Assembly (NCBI GenBank): GCA_002898315.1
Contig: BEHV01000008.1
Span: forward strand, 56,297-120,296
Origin: a bacterium HR19
GTDB taxonomy: Bacteria > Calescibacteriota > Calescibacteriia > Calescibacteriales > Calescibacteriaceae
Length of the DNA: 64,000 nt
Direction: 5' to 3'
Shown: piece by piece, positions 52,624 through 62,335 of the stretch
How positions within the stretch are numbered: the stretch's first letter is position 1
Layout of the letters: every line of letters begins with the position of its first letter
Position numbers and translations under genes: made by a program
Notes under the pieces: generated by a model
Seen by the model: the letters and a program-made list of their open reading frames with translations, nothing else
What the model was told of the DNA's origin: nothing
The model's database searches: none

Positions 52624-53784
52624 TCACAGTTTTCCATCCCACGCCATCTCAAGAATTTCATATATTGCTTCTTGAGATATAGCAAAGCGTGGGTTAGAAA
52701 TTATAGATGGGTCTCCGATAGCAAGTTCAGCAATTTTCGGGAAGTCATCTTTTTTCACTCCTACCTCCTTCAAAGTAAGGGGTAATCCGAGCTTCTTTAT
52801 AAAATCCACGACTGCCCATATAGCTTTTTCTCCAGCTTTCACGGGGTCTGGTTCGCTTATTCCGAACGCCTCGGCAACAAGCTTATACCTTGGACACTCC
52901 GGAAGATTAAATCTCATACCATAAGGCAAAATCAAGGTATTTGCTAAACCGTGAGGTATTCCATATATTGCTCCTAACGAGTGAGCAATAGCGTGAACAA
53001 CTCCGACCTGTGCGTTTGTGAACGCAGCCCCTCCCATAAGTGCAGCAACCTGCATGTTCTGCCGCGCTGAAATATCTTCGGGATTTTCCATAACACGGGG
53101 AAGGTTCTCTTTGATAAGCCTTATACCATGCATACCGAAAGCATCTGATACGGGATTATTTTCAGTGGAATGGATTGACTCTATACAGTGAGTGAGAGCA
53201 TCCATACCCGTATAAGCAGTTGTATTGCGTGGCATAGATAACGTTAAAGTTGGGTCAAGTATGGCAACAGAAGGCATTATGTAGTAATCAACATATATGA
53301 GCTTCCTTCCCTCTTTCTCGTCTTTTATCACCGCAACATGGGAGACCTCTGAACCGGTTCCAGCAGTGGTAGGGACAGAAACATGTGGTATAGTTGGTTT
53401 TTGGAGAATAAAGACACCCGAATGCTCCTTTATTTTTCCTCCTTTCTCATATAAAATCGCAACTGCTTTTGCAGTATCTATTGATGAACCTCCTCCGACG
53501 CTCAAAAGACCATCAACACCCTGCGATTTTGCGAGAGAATAAGCTCTATCTACTATCTCACACTCAGAGTCCGGCTTTACCTCATCAAAAATAACATATT
53601 CTTTTTTTGCCCCCTGCAATACACCCTCTATCCTTTTTATTATATCGGTGTTGTTTCTCAATATTTTGTCTGTGACCAGAAGGACTTTTTTCACTCCGAG
53701 CTTTTCAAGCTCTATTGGAATCTCATTTATTGAGTTTTTACCGACAATTACCTTGGTTCTGATATTGAATATAAAACCTTTCAC
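52624..53784 (-). CDS. Iron-containing alcohol dehydrogenase
   Basis: LSVGGGSSIDTAKAVA, PTTAGTGSEVSHVAVI, TAYTGMDALTHCIES, GVVHAIAHSLGAIYGIPHGLANTLILP. Confidence 0.94.
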   Translation of the reverse strand: MKGFIFNIRTKVIVGKNSINEIPIELEKLGVKKVLLVTDKILRNNTDIIKRIEGVLQGAKKEYVIFDEVKPDSECEIVDRAYSLAKSQGVDGLLSVGGGSSIDTAKAVAILYEKGGKIKEHSGVFILQKPTIPHVSVPTTAGTGSEVSHVAVIKDEKEGRKLIYVDYYIMPSVAILDPTLTLSMPRNTTAYTGMDALTHCIESIHSTENNPVSDAFGMHGIRLIKENLPRVMENPEDISARQNMQVAALMGGAAFTNAQVGVVHAIAHSLGAIYGIPHGLANTLILPYGMRFNLPECPRYKLVAEAFGISEPDPVKAGEKAIWAVVDFIKKLGLPLTLKEVGVKKDDFPKIAELAIGDPSIISNPRFAISQEAIYEILEMAWDGKL

Positions 53785-53806
53785 AAGAAATGACCTCCTT
53801 CTGAAA

Positions 53807-54463
53807 TTATCTCACAACTCCGCCACCGAGTATCTCTCCTTTAAATATCCATACAGATACTCCGTTAGTTCCCCACTTGGTTTTAGCTACCGCAAATCCA
53901 TAATCTATATCTGCTCTTATTGTTTGGAGTGGTAATCTTCCTTGGAGTATCCACTCTGCTCTTGCAAGCTCTACACCTCCGAGTCTTCCCTCGCAGTTTA
54001 TCTTTATTCCCTTTGCTCCTGCTCTTATAGCAGACGCGATTGCTCTTTTCATAGCAGGTCTATGTGGTATTCTCTTTTCCATCTGCGAAGCTATGCTTTC
54101 AGCTATAAGTTGAGCAGATAGTTCTGGATTTTTTACTTCAATAACATCTATTGCGATGTTATCTTTTGGTAATCCTGTAACTTCCGATACAAATTTCCTT
54201 ATCCTTTCAAGTCCTACTGCTTTTTTACCTATTATTATTCCTACCTTTGCGCAGTGAATTTCAACAATCCTTCTATCTGCTATTCCCTTTATTACAATTT
54301 TATCTATCGCAGCAGAGTGGTAATTCTTTTTTATCCACTCTCTTATTTTCAGGTCTTGATGTAAAAGTTTTGAGTAATCTTTCTTTGATGGAGCTGCCCA
54401 TATAGAATTCCAATTTTTATTTACTCCAAGACGAAAACCTATGGGATTTGTCTTCTGCCCCAT
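53807..54463 (-). CDS. rpsC: 30S ribosomal protein S3
   Basis: MGQKTNPIGFRLGVNKNWNSIWA, KH domain GIIIGKKAVGLERI, GRLGGVELARAEW. Confidence 0.97.
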   Translation of the reverse strand: MGQKTNPIGFRLGVNKNWNSIWAAPSKKDYSKLLHQDLKIREWIKKNYHSAAIDKIVIKGIADRRIVEIHCAKVGIIIGKKAVGLERIRKFVSEVTGLPKDNIAIDVIEVKNPELSAQLIAESIASQMEKRIPHRPAMKRAIASAIRAGAKGIKINCEGRLGGVELARAEWILQGRLPLQTIRADIDYGFAVAKTKWGTNGVSVWIFKGEILGGGVVR

Positions 54464-54546
54464 AAAACTCCCTCTCCTTCTCTTAATCTTTTAATACACA
54501 TATTTTTCTTAATTTCAATTTCAACCTTTTTTATGCTCCCGATTTA

Positions 54547-54927
54547 TTATTCTGGCAATCTCCTTTCAAGATAAACGAATATATGAGAAGTTCTTCTTCT
54601 TATTGGAGTAGCCCTGCCGTAAGCTGCTGGCTTCCATCTTTTATACATAGGTCCCCTTCCTATAACTATTGATTTTATAAAAAGCTGATCTGCTGGAATA
54701 TTTTTGTTATGTTCGGCGTTAGCTATCGCTGACCTGATAACTTTTTCAAGATACCTTGCGGATTTCCTTCTCACAAATTTGAGTTTTTCAAGAACTTCAA
54801 GAGCATTCTTCCCCTGCAAATCTTTAACGACAAAAAGAAGTTTTTTCGGAGAAACCCTTGCATACCTTAAAACTGAAAAAGCATCTGCTTCATTCTTCCT
54901 CATAAACCTAAACCTCCGTTTATTCAC
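54547..54927 (-). CDS. rplV: 50S ribosomal protein L22
   Basis: LRYARVSPKKLLFVVKDLQGK, SAIANAEHNKNI, GRGPMYKRWKPAAYGRATPIRRRTSHI. Confidence 0.96.
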   Translation of the reverse strand: MNKRRFRFMRKNEADAFSVLRYARVSPKKLLFVVKDLQGKNALEVLEKLKFVRRKSARYLEKVIRSAIANAEHNKNIPADQLFIKSIVIGRGPMYKRWKPAAYGRATPIRRRTSHIFVYLERRLPE

Positions 54928-54930
54928 TTT

Positions 54931-55236
54931 TTATTTTTGTCCCGGTTTTCTTATTTCTACCTTCTTGGTCTTATCAGGATGCCCTCTAAAAGTTCTCGTA
55001 GGTGCAAATTCTCCGAGTTTATGCCCGACCATCTCTTCTGTAATATAAACAGGAATAAAAGTTCTTCCGTTATGAACAGCTATTGTAAATCCAACCATCT
55101 CAGGAATAACCGTTGACCTTCTGGAATATGTTTTTATGACGACTTTTTCTCCCTTCAAAACTTTCGGTCTGAACTCCAGAACTTTATCAAGCAGGAAAGA
55201 ATCTACAAATGGACCTTTTTTCAAAGACCTCGGCAT
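54931..55236 (-). CDS. rpsS: 30S ribosomal protein S19
   Basis: [70 protein letters not shown]. Confidence 0.98.
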   Translation of the reverse strand: MPRSLKKGPFVDSFLLDKVLEFRPKVLKGEKVVIKTYSRRSTVIPEMVGFTIAVHNGRTFIPVYITEEMVGHKLGEFAPTRTFRGHPDKTKKVEIRKPGQK

Positions 55237-55346
55237 ACTGTTAATTTTTAATATATGGTAAAACCAAAATGAGTTTTTTCCAGTTTTTTTATGTTTTCAA
55301 CTCTGAATTTTTCACAAGAACTTTTTAAATTTTATGATATAGAAAA

Positions 55347-57740
55347 ATGATGGAGAAAATAAGCGAGAAAATAGAGATAGACGAGAAAGAAGCAGAAAAG
55401 CTCAGCTCATACCTTCTGCTCACAGCATTGAACCCAATAATTATAATAATCATCACAGGTATAATAAGCGGGACGATAATAACTCTTATCAGGTTCAACT
55501 GGTGGCAGTTCATATATCCGTTTCTTGGGAAAACCCTTCCACCTCTCCTTACCTTCTACATCTTTCTATTTTCTGCCTTTGTCTTCATCTTATTTACAAA
55601 GTTCAGAGGAATAAACCAGATGATAGAAGAGAAGAAAAAAAACGGTATAGTAAGCAAAGAAGAGTTTGAAAATTTCAGTCAGGAACTTCTGAAACTTCCA
55701 CAGCAGATATTCATCTTCTCGCTTTCTTTCTGGGGCTTATCAATTATACTCACCATAATCGCTCTTTTAATATATGATATAAGAGATATTCAGACATACA
55801 TCAGCTACTCCTTGACAATTTTAAGTTTGGCTTTTCCCGTATCTTTTATAAGCGCAAATACGCTCGGAGAGAAAATTTCAAAAATCATAAAGTCAAACAA
55901 AATCCCATACATGATTTATCCCAAACTATCTATACCACTAAAATGGAAGATAATAGGGGGGACTATATCAGCAACAGTATTTTGTATGCTCGTATTCTCA
56001 CTTCTACACATAGAACAGACAATAAGGAATTTCAGAGAAAACAAAGCGATAAAAACAGAAGAGGATTTTATGCTATACCCAGAGAGAAAAGAAGAAATAG
56101 CTGGTAAATTAGGAGTTGTGTGGGAAATAAGCAAAAACTCAGAAAGCGTTCTGTTTGAAAAATGGATACAGAAAGGAATAAGAGAAAAGCTAAAAGTAGG
56201 AGAAAACATACTTTTTGATTACCTTTCCCCGAGCGTATTCATATTCAGAGAAAAAGACGAAAAGACAATAGAGGGAATACTTGTTCCGATGAAAGAAATT
56301 GAAGACATAGCAAAAGGAGAATTTCTCAAAGTGATCTTTGTGATGGCTATCTTGATAACACTCTCATTCCTTATACTTAACCAGATTTTCGGTTCATATC
56401 CTACATCGTTCATACAAGAGTACGAAAAGAGAATTTTCATAACAGATGACGAACTGTTCAGGTTATCAATCTTCATCTCACACCTTGCATATAAGACAGA
56501 AAAATTAGAAGAAGAAAACAGGGTATCTATATCTGAAATGAGCAGAGGCGTCTCGCAGATATACTCAGAACTTTCAACCATACGCTCAAAAATACAGTCA
56601 TCAAGAGAAAAAATTAAGCACCTCAAACCTTCGCTCCAGAGAATAATTCAACTTTCCGCAAGAGAAACAGAAATAGAGAAAATAAGCTTGGACTATAATT
56701 TAGAAAACATCTCCCAAAACCTTTTAAATTCTGTAAGGACACTAAAAAACATAAGAGAAAGAGTTGAGCAAACACTATCAGAACTGCTGAAATTCTCCAA
56801 CATAAATATAGAAATAAAAGATAGCATACAACAGTTTCAGGAGGAAAGAAGCATCATGGTAGAGACGAAACTTTCAAAAAAGATTGAATTTGCAAGAAGC
56901 AGTCTGAGAAAAATAGAAGATATAATAGGGAAACTTGAAAACAAAATAAAAAGTTTCTCCGAAACAGCAGAGAAAATAGAAAACAGCATAAAAGGATTTT
57001 CAGAGATAACAGAAGGTATGGATAAACTCAGGAAAAAGCTTGTGATTCTTTCTATGAACACAACAATAATCTCCGCAAGAGGAACAGATGTTCAGATGAA
57101 AAATGAGCTCTCAACAATAGCAAAACAGATGCCAACAATAATAGAGGAAATAAGAAAGGTTGAAAGCGAAACAAAAAACCTCAAAACAATAATAGATAAA
57201 CTTGAAGAAGAATTCAAAGTACTTCAAGAAGAAGAGTTCGCAAAGGATATAATAGATCAATTATCGGGACTGATAAAAGGTATAGATGACATCTTAGAAG
57301 ACGAAATATCTCCGCTTATTTACGACATAATAAACCAATCATCAGATACAAGAAGGAATCTCAAAAGAATCTTGGGAAAAGCAACAGAAATAGAGTCATT
57401 TTTAGGAAAGATCGGCGAATCATTTGCGAAAGCAGAACGAGAGAAAAACTCTCTCCTTATGTCATTTGGAGAAACAATAGATACACTTGAAAGAATAAGC
57501 TCAAAAGCAAGTGAGTTTGAAAGGAAATTTGAAAAGCTATCAACAGAGTTCAAAGCATTAGCAGAAAAATATATAAGCTTGAAAAAAGAGTTTCAATCAT
57601 CTTTGTACTCAATAAGGTCAGAAAGCCAAAAGCTCTTGAGCCATGTTGAAGAAACAGAAAAATCACTGAACGAAATAAGAACAGCCATAGACGGAATCAT
57701 GAACTACATAATGGAATTGGTCCAGAAAATAGAAAGGTAG
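55347..57740 (+). CDS. Multi-TM coiled-coil protein with degenerate MCP-like cytoplasmic tip
   Basis: About six hydrophobic segments, then long coiled coil with LVILSMNTTIISARGTDVQMKNELSTIAKQMPTIIEEI, resembling an MCP hairpin tip. Confidence 0.55.
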   Translation: MMEKISEKIEIDEKEAEKLSSYLLLTALNPIIIIIITGIISGTIITLIRFNWWQFIYPFLGKTLPPLLTFYIFLFSAFVFILFTKFRGINQMIEEKKKNGIVSKEEFENFSQELLKLPQQIFIFSLSFWGLSIILTIIALLIYDIRDIQTYISYSLTILSLAFPVSFISANTLGEKISKIIKSNKIPYMIYPKLSIPLKWKIIGGTISATVFCMLVFSLLHIEQTIRNFRENKAIKTEEDFMLYPERKEEIAGKLGVVWEISKNSESVLFEKWIQKGIREKLKVGENILFDYLSPSVFIFREKDEKTIEGILVPMKEIEDIAKGEFLKVIFVMAILITLSFLILNQIFGSYPTSFIQEYEKRIFITDDELFRLSIFISHLAYKTEKLEEENRVSISEMSRGVSQIYSELSTIRSKIQSSREKIKHLKPSLQRIIQLSARETEIEKISLDYNLENISQNLLNSVRTLKNIRERVEQTLSELLKFSNINIEIKDSIQQFQEERSIMVETKLSKKIEFARSSLRKIEDIIGKLENKIKSFSETAEKIENSIKGFSEITEGMDKLRKKLVILSMNTTIISARGTDVQMKNELSTIAKQMPTIIEEIRKVESETKNLKTIIDKLEEEFKVLQEEEFAKDIIDQLSGLIKGIDDILEDEISPLIYDIINQSSDTRRNLKRILGKATEIESFLGKIGESFAKAEREKNSLLMSFGETIDTLERISSKASEFERKFEKLSTEFKALAEKYISLKKEFQSSLYSIRSESQKLLSHVEETEKSLNEIRTAIDGIMNYIMELVQKIER

Positions 57741-57747
57741 AAAAAAT

Positions 57748-58710
57748 TCACCTTGAAACATATTTAGGTTTATAGTATATTTTGAGTTTTTTGTTTTTCA
57801 TTTCAGCCAGTCCTTCGTCTTTTCTAAAACAGGGGACAAGAGAAAGAGAATCAGAAAAATGCCCCCAATCAATTCCCCATGCGAATTTTCCTCTGTAATA
57901 CTCTCTCAAACTTATTTCAATTTTATCTTTTCTTATGCCGACCATTTTTCCGAAAACAAGCATTTTTCTACGGCTCGCGTGCAAACTCAAAAGATGAACA
58001 CAGAAAAAGTAAGGAAGGTAATCCCCTACAAAAGTCACATTTGTTCTCTCGTTGAATATATCTTCAAAAAGAGAGAGGTCAAAATGAAGGTCAAACCATC
58101 CAAGCTCTTGAACAGCCATAAGATAACAGGTGAGATTTCCTGCATAGAGAGAATGGGCATAGTAAGCTGGAAGGTTTCTTTGTGAGTTCAGCCAAACCTC
58201 TATCTCACCACCTCTGATAACAGTCCTTATCTTATCAAATATACTCATTGCTTCTTCTTTTTCACAGTTGTAGATGTCTTCAAACCCAGAAATCTGAATA
58301 GCATTTCCTCCGTTTTTGAACACCAGTGCCATTATAGAGGTGTTATCTGAAAACCCAATTATGGTCTTTCCCTTGAAACTTCTTGATTTGAAGAATTTTA
58401 TGAGGCGCGATGAGCCGAAACCTCCTTGCCAGCACCAAATAATATCGTACTTCAACGCTTCTTCAAAATTTTCGGCAACTATATCAAGCGGAATGAGCCC
58501 ATACTGTTTGCCCATTTCAAGCTTTATCTTTTTTCCCTTGTATCTTGCGACCCAGAAAGGTTTTCTGTACTCAGCGGTCTGAGCGACTTTTTTCAAAAGC
58601 TCAGTGTAGTGGACTTTGAAGCCAAAATCTTCAAGAAACTTTTCTAACTTTTTGAGCTTTCTTGTAGTTGGATGGGAAAGAGAAGATGTGAGAGGAACTG
58701 CAATATGCAT
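57748..58710 (-). CDS. Peptidase S66 (LD-carboxypeptidase)-like protein
   Basis: IIWCWQGGFGSSRLIKFF, GKTIIGFSDNTSIMAL (Ser), GNLTCYL...LSLFEDIFNERT (Glu), WGIDWGHFSDSLSLVP (His). Confidence 0.75.
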   Translation of the reverse strand: MHIAVPLTSSLSHPTTRKLKKLEKFLEDFGFKVHYTELLKKVAQTAEYRKPFWVARYKGKKIKLEMGKQYGLIPLDIVAENFEEALKYDIIWCWQGGFGSSRLIKFFKSRSFKGKTIIGFSDNTSIMALVFKNGGNAIQISGFEDIYNCEKEEAMSIFDKIRTVIRGGEIEVWLNSQRNLPAYYAHSLYAGNLTCYLMAVQELGWFDLHFDLSLFEDIFNERTNVTFVGDYLPYFFCVHLLSLHASRRKMLVFGKMVGIRKDKIEISLREYYRGKFAWGIDWGHFSDSLSLVPCFRKDEGLAEMKNKKLKIYYKPKYVSR

Positions 58711-58894
58711 AAGAAAATAGAATAAGGAAAACGAACAGAAATCATAAACGACAAAAATCTATATCTTTGTGATTTTCTCAATGGAATGAAAATATTTTAA
58801 CATAATTAAAACTTTCAAATCAATCCCGCCCCACAAAATAATGAAAGAACCAAAAAACTTCTTATCAAGATAAAATTAAAAAAGTAAAAAAATA

Positions 58895-59374
58895 ATGGGA
58901 AAAGAAACAGAGATAATAAATTCCGTACTCATTTTAAGCTCAATAACATTTATAATCTCCTTCATAAAAGGCAATAAAATAAAAAACCTTTACATCACCT
59001 TCACAGGAATTATAACATCAGCTCTCAACACATTAGTAGAAAAATTGGCAGACGAACTCCAAATTTACAGTATTTATGGAGAACCAAAAATATTTTCTAC
59101 TCCGCTTCAGCTTTTCTTCGCGTGGATTTTTCTCACATTCATATTCATCAAAATATGGGAAAACATAAAAATCAGAGCAAAAATTTTCAGAATCATCTAT
59201 ATCATATCGGCTATTTTAATTGGATGGACTATGGATTTTCTCGGATGGAAATCAGGAATACTGAAATTGGGACCAAAAGGCAACCCCGCAATAAACGCAG
59301 GTGTTTGGATTCTGCTTGTACCACTATCGGTCATAATATGGGAAAAAGTATTTTCAAAACTAAAACACAAATAG
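58895..59374 (+). CDS. Hypothetical integral membrane protein
   Basis: ATG start; four to five hydrophobic helices; no family recognised. Confidence 0.55.
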   Translation: MGKETEIINSVLILSSITFIISFIKGNKIKNLYITFTGIITSALNTLVEKLADELQIYSIYGEPKIFSTPLQLFFAWIFLTFIFIKIWENIKIRAKIFRIIYIISAILIGWTMDFLGWKSGILKLGPKGNPAINAGVWILLVPLSVIIWEKVFSKLKHK

Positions 59375-59410
59375 AAATCAGAAAGCAAAAGCGTATAAAA
59401 ATTAAAAATT

Positions 59411-60721
59411 ATGTTTGAAGTTCCAAAAATAAAATCGGCAAAAGGAAAGGTGAAACTAAAAGGAGATAAATCAATATCACACAGAACACTGATATTTTCA
59501 GCTCTATCAGAAAAAGGAGAAAGAACAAAAATCTTCAACCTGAGTTCAGCAAAAGATGTGCTCTCAACATCGGAATGCCTGAAAAAGTTGGGAGTAAAAA
59601 TTCATATATCAGAAGAATACGCAGAAGTTGAAGGAAAAGGGCTTTACCTATCACAACCTGAAAGCATAATATATGCAGGAAACTCTGGAACAACCGCACG
59701 GATATTTTCAACAATCTTATCTGCACAAAAGTTTCCATCTGTATTAGACGGAGATGAGAGCTTACGGAAAAGACCTATGAAGCGCGTTGTTGAACCACTG
59801 AGAACTCTTGGAGCAAAAATATGGGGAAAAGAAAACGGCAATAAACTCCCGCTTGTTTTTGAAGGAGCAGAAAAGCTAAAAGGGGGAAAAAGTTTCAGAT
59901 TAGATGTTCCGAGCGCACAGGTCAAAACCGCTCTCCTTATAGCAAATTTCTGGAGCAACAATATCGTAAAAGTAAAAGAACCAACACTTTCAAGAGACCA
60001 CACAGAAAGAATTCTTCCCATATTTTCTGTAAATGTGAGATGTGATAGCGATGGCTTTATATGGTGTGAAGGGAAACCCAAATCTCCAAAATCAATAAAA
60101 ATTCCAGGTGATATATCGTCTGCATCTTTTCTCATATCGCTCGGAATAATAAACAAAAACTCAGAGGTTGAAATAGAAGATGTGTTGCTCAACAAAACAA
60201 GAACGGGCTTTATAGAAGCTCTAAAAAACATGGGCGCAGAAATAATTTGTGAGGTTGAAAAGGAAGAATCAGGTGAGCCAACGGGCAGAATAATCGCTAA
60301 AACTTCAAAACTCAAAGCAAAGACCTTCTCCGGAGAAATAATACCAAAAATGATAGACGAAATACCCATACTATCGTGTGTAGCAGTGTTCTCAGAAGGA
60401 ATATTTTCTGTAAAAGATGCAGAAGAACTTAGAGTGAAAGAAACAGATAGAATAAAAGCAATAGTTGAAAATCTCAAAGCAATAGGAATAGAAGTTGAAG
60501 AATATAAAGACGGATTTGCTTTTGAAGGATTAGGAGAAAAAGCTCGTGAAAAGCTCAAACATGAATACTACATCAAAAGTTTTGGAGACCATAGAATAGC
60601 TATGAGCTTTTTCATACTCGGAAGCTCCATCAACGGAAAAGTATTCATAGACGATGTAAGCTCAATCTCAATCTCTTATCCAGAATTTTTCAAAGATTTT
60701 GAGTTTCTAATGGAAAAATAA
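59411..60721 (+). CDS. aroA: 3-phosphoshikimate 1-carboxyvinyltransferase (EPSP synthase)
   Basis: LKGDKSISHRTLIFSAL, YAGNSGTTARIFSTIL, LDGDESLRKRPMKRVVEPLRTLGA, DVPSAQVKTALLIA, ELRVKETDRI, FGDHRIAMSF. Confidence 0.97.
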   Translation: MFEVPKIKSAKGKVKLKGDKSISHRTLIFSALSEKGERTKIFNLSSAKDVLSTSECLKKLGVKIHISEEYAEVEGKGLYLSQPESIIYAGNSGTTARIFSTILSAQKFPSVLDGDESLRKRPMKRVVEPLRTLGAKIWGKENGNKLPLVFEGAEKLKGGKSFRLDVPSAQVKTALLIANFWSNNIVKVKEPTLSRDHTERILPIFSVNVRCDSDGFIWCEGKPKSPKSIKIPGDISSASFLISLGIINKNSEVEIEDVLLNKTRTGFIEALKNMGAEIICEVEKEESGEPTGRIIAKTSKLKAKTFSGEIIPKMIDEIPILSCVAVFSEGIFSVKDAEELRVKETDRIKAIVENLKAIGIEVEEYKDGFAFEGLGEKAREKLKHEYYIKSFGDHRIAMSFFILGSSINGKVFIDDVSSISISYPEFFKDFEFLMEK

Positions 60722-60732
60722 AAAGACACACC

Positions 60733-62259
60733 TTATTCCCACTCTATTGTCGCCGGTGGTTTTGACGTAATATCATATACCACGCGGGAGATCTGTGGGA
60801 CAGAAGCCACTATTTTTCTTGCAACCTCGTCTAAAAATTCATAGGGTAATCTTGCCCAATCAGCAGTCATAGCGTCAGCAGATTCTACCGCCCTTATTGC
60901 GAGAACCCAGCCGTATCTCCTTGAATCCCCAACAACTCCCGTGCTTTTTGTATTGAGAAGGACGCAGAATGCCTGCCAAACACTATTGTAAAGCTCCCAC
61001 TTTGAAAGCTCATTCTGAAAAATAAATTCGGCTTCTCTCAAAATCTGAAGTTTTTCTCGCGTCACCTCTCCCATAATTCTCACAGCAAGCCCGGGACCAG
61101 GGAAAGGGTGTTTGTTCAGAATCCTCGGAGGAATATTAAGTATTTTCCCGATTTCCCTCACTTCATCTTTATAAAGCTCGCGGAAAGGTTCAAGGAGTTC
61201 AAAACCAAGCTTTTCAGGAAGTCCACCTACATTATGATGCGTCTTTATGACATGAGCAGTACCCGAAACAGAAACACCACTTTCTATCACATCTGGATAC
61301 AAAGTCCCCTGTGCGAGAAACCTTATTTCAGAAACCCTCTTTTTCTCCTCAGCGTATTTTTCAAAGACCTCTATAAATGTCTTACCTATAATTTTTCTCT
61401 TTTCTTCTGGGTCTTCAATTCCGGCAAGCTTTGAGAGAAAAATTTCCTCTGCATTTACAACATCTATCTCTATCCCAAGAGAGAGAAAATCTTTTCTGAC
61501 ATTTTCAGCTTCATTCTTTCTCAAAAGTCCTGTATCAACGAGGACGAAGTTAAGTTCTTCTTTTCTTTTCGCTCTACTCAAAATGACAGCAAGAGTCGTG
61601 GAATCAACTCCTCCGGAGACCGCGCATATAACTCCACCATCTTTATTCTTTATCTCATCAATTTTTCTGTTCAGAAAATCCTGAATGCTCCAATCTTTTT
61701 GCGCTTTGCAGATAAGGAAAACAAAATTCCTTATTATATCCAATCCATACTCTGTGTGAAAAACTTCTGGGTGAAATTGAACTCCGTATATATTTGAGTA
61801 TCTGAATGCCGAAACAGGAGAAAAATCTGTCGTAGCAAGTTTTTCAAAAAAATCAGGAACATCTGAAATTATATCTCCGTGCGACATCCAGACATTGAAG
61901 GTTTTGGGGAGGTCGTGAAAAAGTGGGTCATCTTTTGAGATGAAAATTCTCGTTCTTCCGTATTCTCCGACATTTGCTCTTTTCACTTTTCCTCCAAGAA
62001 TGTGTGCTATGAGTTGGGCTCCGTAGCATATTCCCAAAACAGGTATGCCAAGAAACAATATCTCTTTGCTTACTTTAGGAGAGTTCTCCTCATAAACGCT
62101 CTGCGGACCCCCCGAAAGTATTATTCCTGCTGGATTTTTTCTTTTTATCTGTTCTATTTCAAAGTGAAATGGAACAATTTCGGTATATACCCCTAAACCT
62201 CTTATTCTTCTTGATATGAGATGAGTATATTGAGAGCCGAAATCTAAAATCAAAATCAC
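60733..62259 (-). CDS. guaA: GMP synthase (glutamine-hydrolysing)
   Basis: LDFGSQYTHLISRRIRGLGVY, GICYGAQLIAHILGG, AVSGGVDSTTLAVILSRA, KHPFPGPGLAVRI, DITSKPPATIEWE. Confidence 0.98.
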   Translation of the reverse strand: MILILDFGSQYTHLISRRIRGLGVYTEIVPFHFEIEQIKRKNPAGIILSGGPQSVYEENSPKVSKEILFLGIPVLGICYGAQLIAHILGGKVKRANVGEYGRTRIFISKDDPLFHDLPKTFNVWMSHGDIISDVPDFFEKLATTDFSPVSAFRYSNIYGVQFHPEVFHTEYGLDIIRNFVFLICKAQKDWSIQDFLNRKIDEIKNKDGGVICAVSGGVDSTTLAVILSRAKRKEELNFVLVDTGLLRKNEAENVRKDFLSLGIEIDVVNAEEIFLSKLAGIEDPEEKRKIIGKTFIEVFEKYAEEKKRVSEIRFLAQGTLYPDVIESGVSVSGTAHVIKTHHNVGGLPEKLGFELLEPFRELYKDEVREIGKILNIPPRILNKHPFPGPGLAVRIMGEVTREKLQILREAEFIFQNELSKWELYNSVWQAFCVLLNTKSTGVVGDSRRYGWVLAIRAVESADAMTADWARLPYEFLDEVARKIVASVPQISRVVYDITSKPPATIEWE

Positions 62260-62335
62260 CTTTCAAAAACCGAGATAAAAAATCGTTCTAATTATGTGCA
62301 GAAAACTCTATCAAATGATAAACTAATTTTTTATT

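Noticed and set aside
62260-62335. Purine riboswitch near guaA
   Set aside because: Only a short AT-rich gap, with no aptamer-like helices.
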